Positions 61,457 through 64,000 of a DNA stretch of 64,000 nucleotides are shown here, in pieces. Position 1 is the stretch's first letter; each line of letters begins with the position of its first letter. The stretch covers positions 124,001 through 188,000 of the forward strand of contig NZ_SMAL01000006.1 in the NCBI RefSeq assembly GCF_004342165.1, given 5' to 3'. The notes under the pieces were generated by a model, which saw nothing but the letters and a program-made list of their open reading frames with translations, searched no databases and was not told where the DNA came from. The translations under genes and the position numbers were made by a program. Source of the stretch: Natranaerovirga pectinivora (GTDB lineage Bacteria; Bacillota; Clostridia; Lachnospirales; DSM-24629).

Positions 61457-64000
61457 GTGCAGAATCAAAAATTGGAGAATCAATTAAATTTAGCACTAAG
61501 TGTTACAGAAAGAGTTAGACAAAGAACTCTTGACTTAGACATAGGTTTTTTTGATGACATAGAGGTATGGGAGTTAATTGTAAAATACAATGGTAATATT
61601 TTGGCATTAGAAGAAGAGTTAGGTATTGAAGTGGAAATCTTGACGAATGAGTATGCAATTCTATATGTACCAGAGTTCTTAATCAATAGATTAACGGCTT
61701 ATCCACAAATAGAATTTATTGAAAAACCTAAGTTGTTATTCTATAATATGGACCTTAGTAAGAGGGCGGCTTGTATAGCAAGAGTACAAGAGCCACCCTA
61801 TAATTTAACTGGAGAAGGCGTAATTGTTGCTATTATTGATTCAGGAATTGATTATGCTCATCAGGACTTTAGAAATGAAGATGGCTCAACGAGAATTATT
61901 GAATTATGGGATCAATCCATTCCTGGGGATCCTCCTGAAGGCTTTGTCCAAGGGACTGTATATACAAGAGAACAAATCAATGAGGCATTAGCAGAAAGAA
62001 CAAGAACGGATCAATTAGCAATTGTTCCAAGTGTGGATATTTCAGGGCATGGCACCCATGTTGCAGGGATAGCAGCAGGGAATGGGAGGGCTAGTGCTGG
62101 GAGATATACAGGGGTTGCCCCTAGAAGTGATTTGTTAATTGTAAAAATTGGAGAACCAGCAACGGAGTCTTATCCAAGAACAACAGAATTAATGAGAGCC
62201 ATTACATATGTAATCAATAAGGCACAGGAATTAAATCAGCCAGTAGCCATTAATTTAAGTTTTGGGAATAATTATGGTCCTAGAGACGGCAGTTCACTAC
62301 TAGAAACATTTATTGATACCATGGCAGGGGTAGGTAGAAATGTAATTGTTATTGGTTCAGGAAATGAAGGCGCAGCAGGACATCATACAGGAGGAGTGCT
62401 AACGGCAGGCACCCCAGTGACAGTAGAAATTGCAGTGGCAAGTACTGAAAGAACCCTTAACATACAAATATGGAAATCTTATTATGATACCATAGATATA
62501 TACATCATTAACCCAGCAGGAATAGAAGTAGGACCATTAACTAGAAGACTGGGAACTCAAAGGTTTATTATGGGTAGGACAGAGGTATTTGTATATTACG
62601 GAGAACCAACACCTTATAATATGGCTCAAGAAATTTATATTGAATTGGTTCCATTAAATGCGTACATAGATGGTGGTATCTGGAGAATAAGGTTAAGTCC
62701 TATTAATATCATAGTAGGGAATTACAATTTGTGGTTACCAAGTAGTGAGGTCATACAAACAACCACTAGATTCTTATCACCAACAGTATTAACGACTTTA
62801 ACAACACCAGGGTCAGCACATAGAGCTATAACTGTAGGTGCTTATAATTCAGTAACAAATAGTGTAGCTGACTTTTCAGGAAGAGGATTTACAAGATATT
62901 ATGACTTTGTAAAGCCAGAGCTGGTTGCACCAGGTGTAAATATTACAGCAGCAGCACCAGGTGGAGGTTATGATACAAAGAGCGGTACATCTATGGCAAC
63001 ACCTTTTGTAACAGGTGCATCTGCGTTACTGATGGAATGGGGCATTGTAAGAGGAAATGACCCTTTCTTGTACGGAGAAAAAATTAAAGCTTATTTAATT
63101 GATGGTACTTCTAAACCAATAGCAAGATTTGCATATCCTAATACAGAATTAGGGTTTGGCGCATTATGTTTGCAATCCAGTCTGGATAGGGCTTTGTTCA
63201 TTACAGAGATAGGGTCTATGGATGATTCAGAAAATTATATGGATATAAATCTACTATTGCCAGTTTTTATAAATTTTTCCAATGAACTTATAGGAAACAT
63301 ATGGGAGCGGTTGGTTGAGAAAATAAAAGAATTAGAAAGTAAAGAAACCGTTATAGTAGGTTTTTACGGGGAAAAAGATGAAAAAGATTTCAAAGAACTT
63401 CCCTGTAAGATTTATAACCTAAGAAAAAGAAAAGAAAATGATGCAGTTAATATACTTGTGGCAGAAATAAGAAAATGGTTAATAGAGTTGATTCAAGAGA
63501 TAGATACTAGTAAGGATACAGCATATTATTTAGATATAGATAAATTGGTAATACATCCTTTAGATTTAATTAGTTTATTTAGTTATCTTAATAAAAAATT
63601 AAAAGACAAGAACAGCTATCTACTTCTTAAGAAAGAAGCTATATTCGATAATTATAAATTGATATTTGGACCAAAGGATAAAAATAAAAAATTTGAGTTT
63701 GAAGTAAAGAAGTCACAAGACATATTCAATCTATGTATTTATGGTGCGGCTTTAGATAATTATATAATTGAATTAATATCCCCAGAAAAAGAAAAAATTT
63801 CACTAAAAGAACTAAATAAGTGGAAAGAAGATAAAAATTACTTAGATATCACTGGTACTACCATTATGGCAAAACAATATCAAAGTAGTAAAATGGACCC
63901 CTTTCTTATAAAATTAGATTTTATGAAACTAAGAGAAGGAAAATGGGAAATCAATATTATAGGTAATGTGATAATAGATGGGCGATTAACAATCATCCCT
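61457..64000 (+). CDS. S8 family subtilisin-like serine protease, 3' truncated by the window
   Basis: An ORF of at least 848 residues, still open at the right edge. It starts with GTG at 61457 after GAAGGAGG. The catalytic triad is intact: D128 in [15 protein letters not shown]198 in [14 protein letters not shown] and S512 in SGTSMATPF. An N-terminal domain of about 100 residues precedes the core, and about 310 residues sit between His and Ser, indicating an inserted domain, as in clostridial Csp-type subtilases. More than 330 residues follow the Ser, with no visible signal peptide at the start. A role in germination or surface processing is only a possibility. Confidence 0.92.
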   Translation, partial: MQNQKLENQLNLALSVTERVRQRTLDLDIGFFDDIEVWELIVKYNGNILALEEELGIEVEILTNEYAILYVPEFLINRLTAYPQIEFIEKPKLLFYNMDLSKRAACIARVQEPPYNLTGEGVIVAIIDSGIDYAHQDFRNEDGSTRIIELWDQSIPGDPPEGFVQGTVYTREQINEALAERTRTDQLAIVPSVDISGHGTHVAGIAAGNGRASAGRYTGVAPRSDLLIVKIGEPATESYPRTTELMRAITYVINKAQELNQPVAINLSFGNNYGPRDGSSLLETFIDTMAGVGRNVIVIGSGNEGAAGHHTGGVLTAGTPVTVEIAVASTERTLNIQIWKSYYDTIDIYIINPAGIEVGPLTRRLGTQRFIMGRTEVFVYYGEPTPYNMAQEIYIELVPLNAYIDGGIWRIRLSPINIIVGNYNLWLPSSEVIQTTTRFLSPTVLTTLTTPGSAHRAITVGAYNSVTNSVADFSGRGFTRYYDFVKPELVAPGVNITAAAPGGGYDTKSGTSMATPFVTGASALLMEWGIVRGNDPFLYGEKIKAYLIDGTSKPIARFAYPNTELGFGALCLQSSLDRALFITEIGSMDDSENYMDINLLLPVFINFSNELIGNIWERLVEKIKELESKETVIVGFYGEKDEKDFKELPCKIYNLRKRKENDAVNILVAEIRKWLIELIQEIDTSKDTAYYLDIDKLVIHPLDLISLFSYLNKKLKDKNSYLLLKKEAIFDNYKLIFGPKDKNKKFEFEVKKSQDIFNLCIYGAALDNYIIELISPEKEKISLKELNKWKEDKNYLDITGTTIMAKQYQSSKMDPFLIKLDFMKLREGKWEINIIGNVIIDGRLTIIP

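Overview
The window is about 64 kb of AT-rich, low-GC DNA from a spore-forming member of the Clostridia. Direct support for this is an alpha/beta-type small acid-soluble spore protein, a SpoIIP amidase, AddAB in place of RecBCD, a T-box upstream of thrS, a PyrR-type pyrimidine leader and an AUU-started infC behind an attenuator. Codon use and gene families look like a Lachnospirales/Vallitalea-type lineage, but this is an inference without database support. Nearly all genes have clear AGGAGG-type ribosome binding sites. No phage, insertion sequence, integrase, rRNA or CRISPR array was seen.

Layout. 0-4.4 kb: end of a DUF1385 gene, prmC, prfA, two tandem PII-like genes and a ZIP metal transporter. 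4.6-13.2 kb: a chemoreceptor with a C-terminal solute-binding-protein domain, a tiny DUF1328 gene, membrane proteins, an MFS transporter, an HD hydrolase and a lipoprotein polysaccharide deacetylase. 13.3-21.5 kb: addB and addA, separated by a cluster of structured repeats and one small secreted or membrane gene. 21.6-25.1 kb: SASP, a secreted protein with a probable frameshift at its start, a methyltransferase and hslO. 25.2-36.1 kb: complete UMP biosynthesis operon (pyrB, pyrC, pyrF, carA, carB, pyrK, pyrD, pyrE) behind a PyrR-type leader and interrupted by two copies of a 205-bp hairpin element. 36.5-41 kb: a membrane GGDEF-EAL protein and a DUF116 protein. 40.7-44.8 kb: T-box, bacteriohemerythrin, thrS, attenuator, infC-rpmI-rplT. 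45.0-45.5 kb: five tRNAs (Asn, Pro, Arg, Leu, Gly). 45.8-48.7 kb: a LytTR response regulator and GHKL kinase followed by a promoter with two LytTR-like boxes and an 18-residue peptide ORF. 48.9-51 kb: a degenerate transglutaminase-like gene, an FRG-domain gene and mntP. 51-54.9 kb: an ABC exporter behind a Fur-like box, spoIIP and more structured repeats. 54.9-61 kb: lysA with a TrmB-family regulator, a CBS/DRTGG pyrophosphatase, rarA, yjbQ and small genes. 61.4-64 kb: an S8 subtilase running off the end.

Most notable observations. (1) A compact candidate peptide-signalling module at 45.8-48.7 kb: LytTR regulator, GHKL kinase, two AACGTTTrCCG boxes spaced exactly 21 bp, a promoter and an 18-residue aromatic peptide ORF with a strong ribosome binding site. 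(2) Three families of hairpin elements (A, four copies; B, two copies of exactly 86 bp; C, two copies of exactly 205 bp) with conserved cores and arms that change by compensating substitutions. A and B occur together at two distant places. (3) Around several of these elements the neighbouring genes lose A and gain G/T on the + strand regardless of gene orientation. (4) A methyl-accepting chemotaxis protein without a visible external sensor but with a cytoplasmic solute-binding-protein domain. (5) A T-box leader that covers a bacteriohemerythrin gene as well as thrS.
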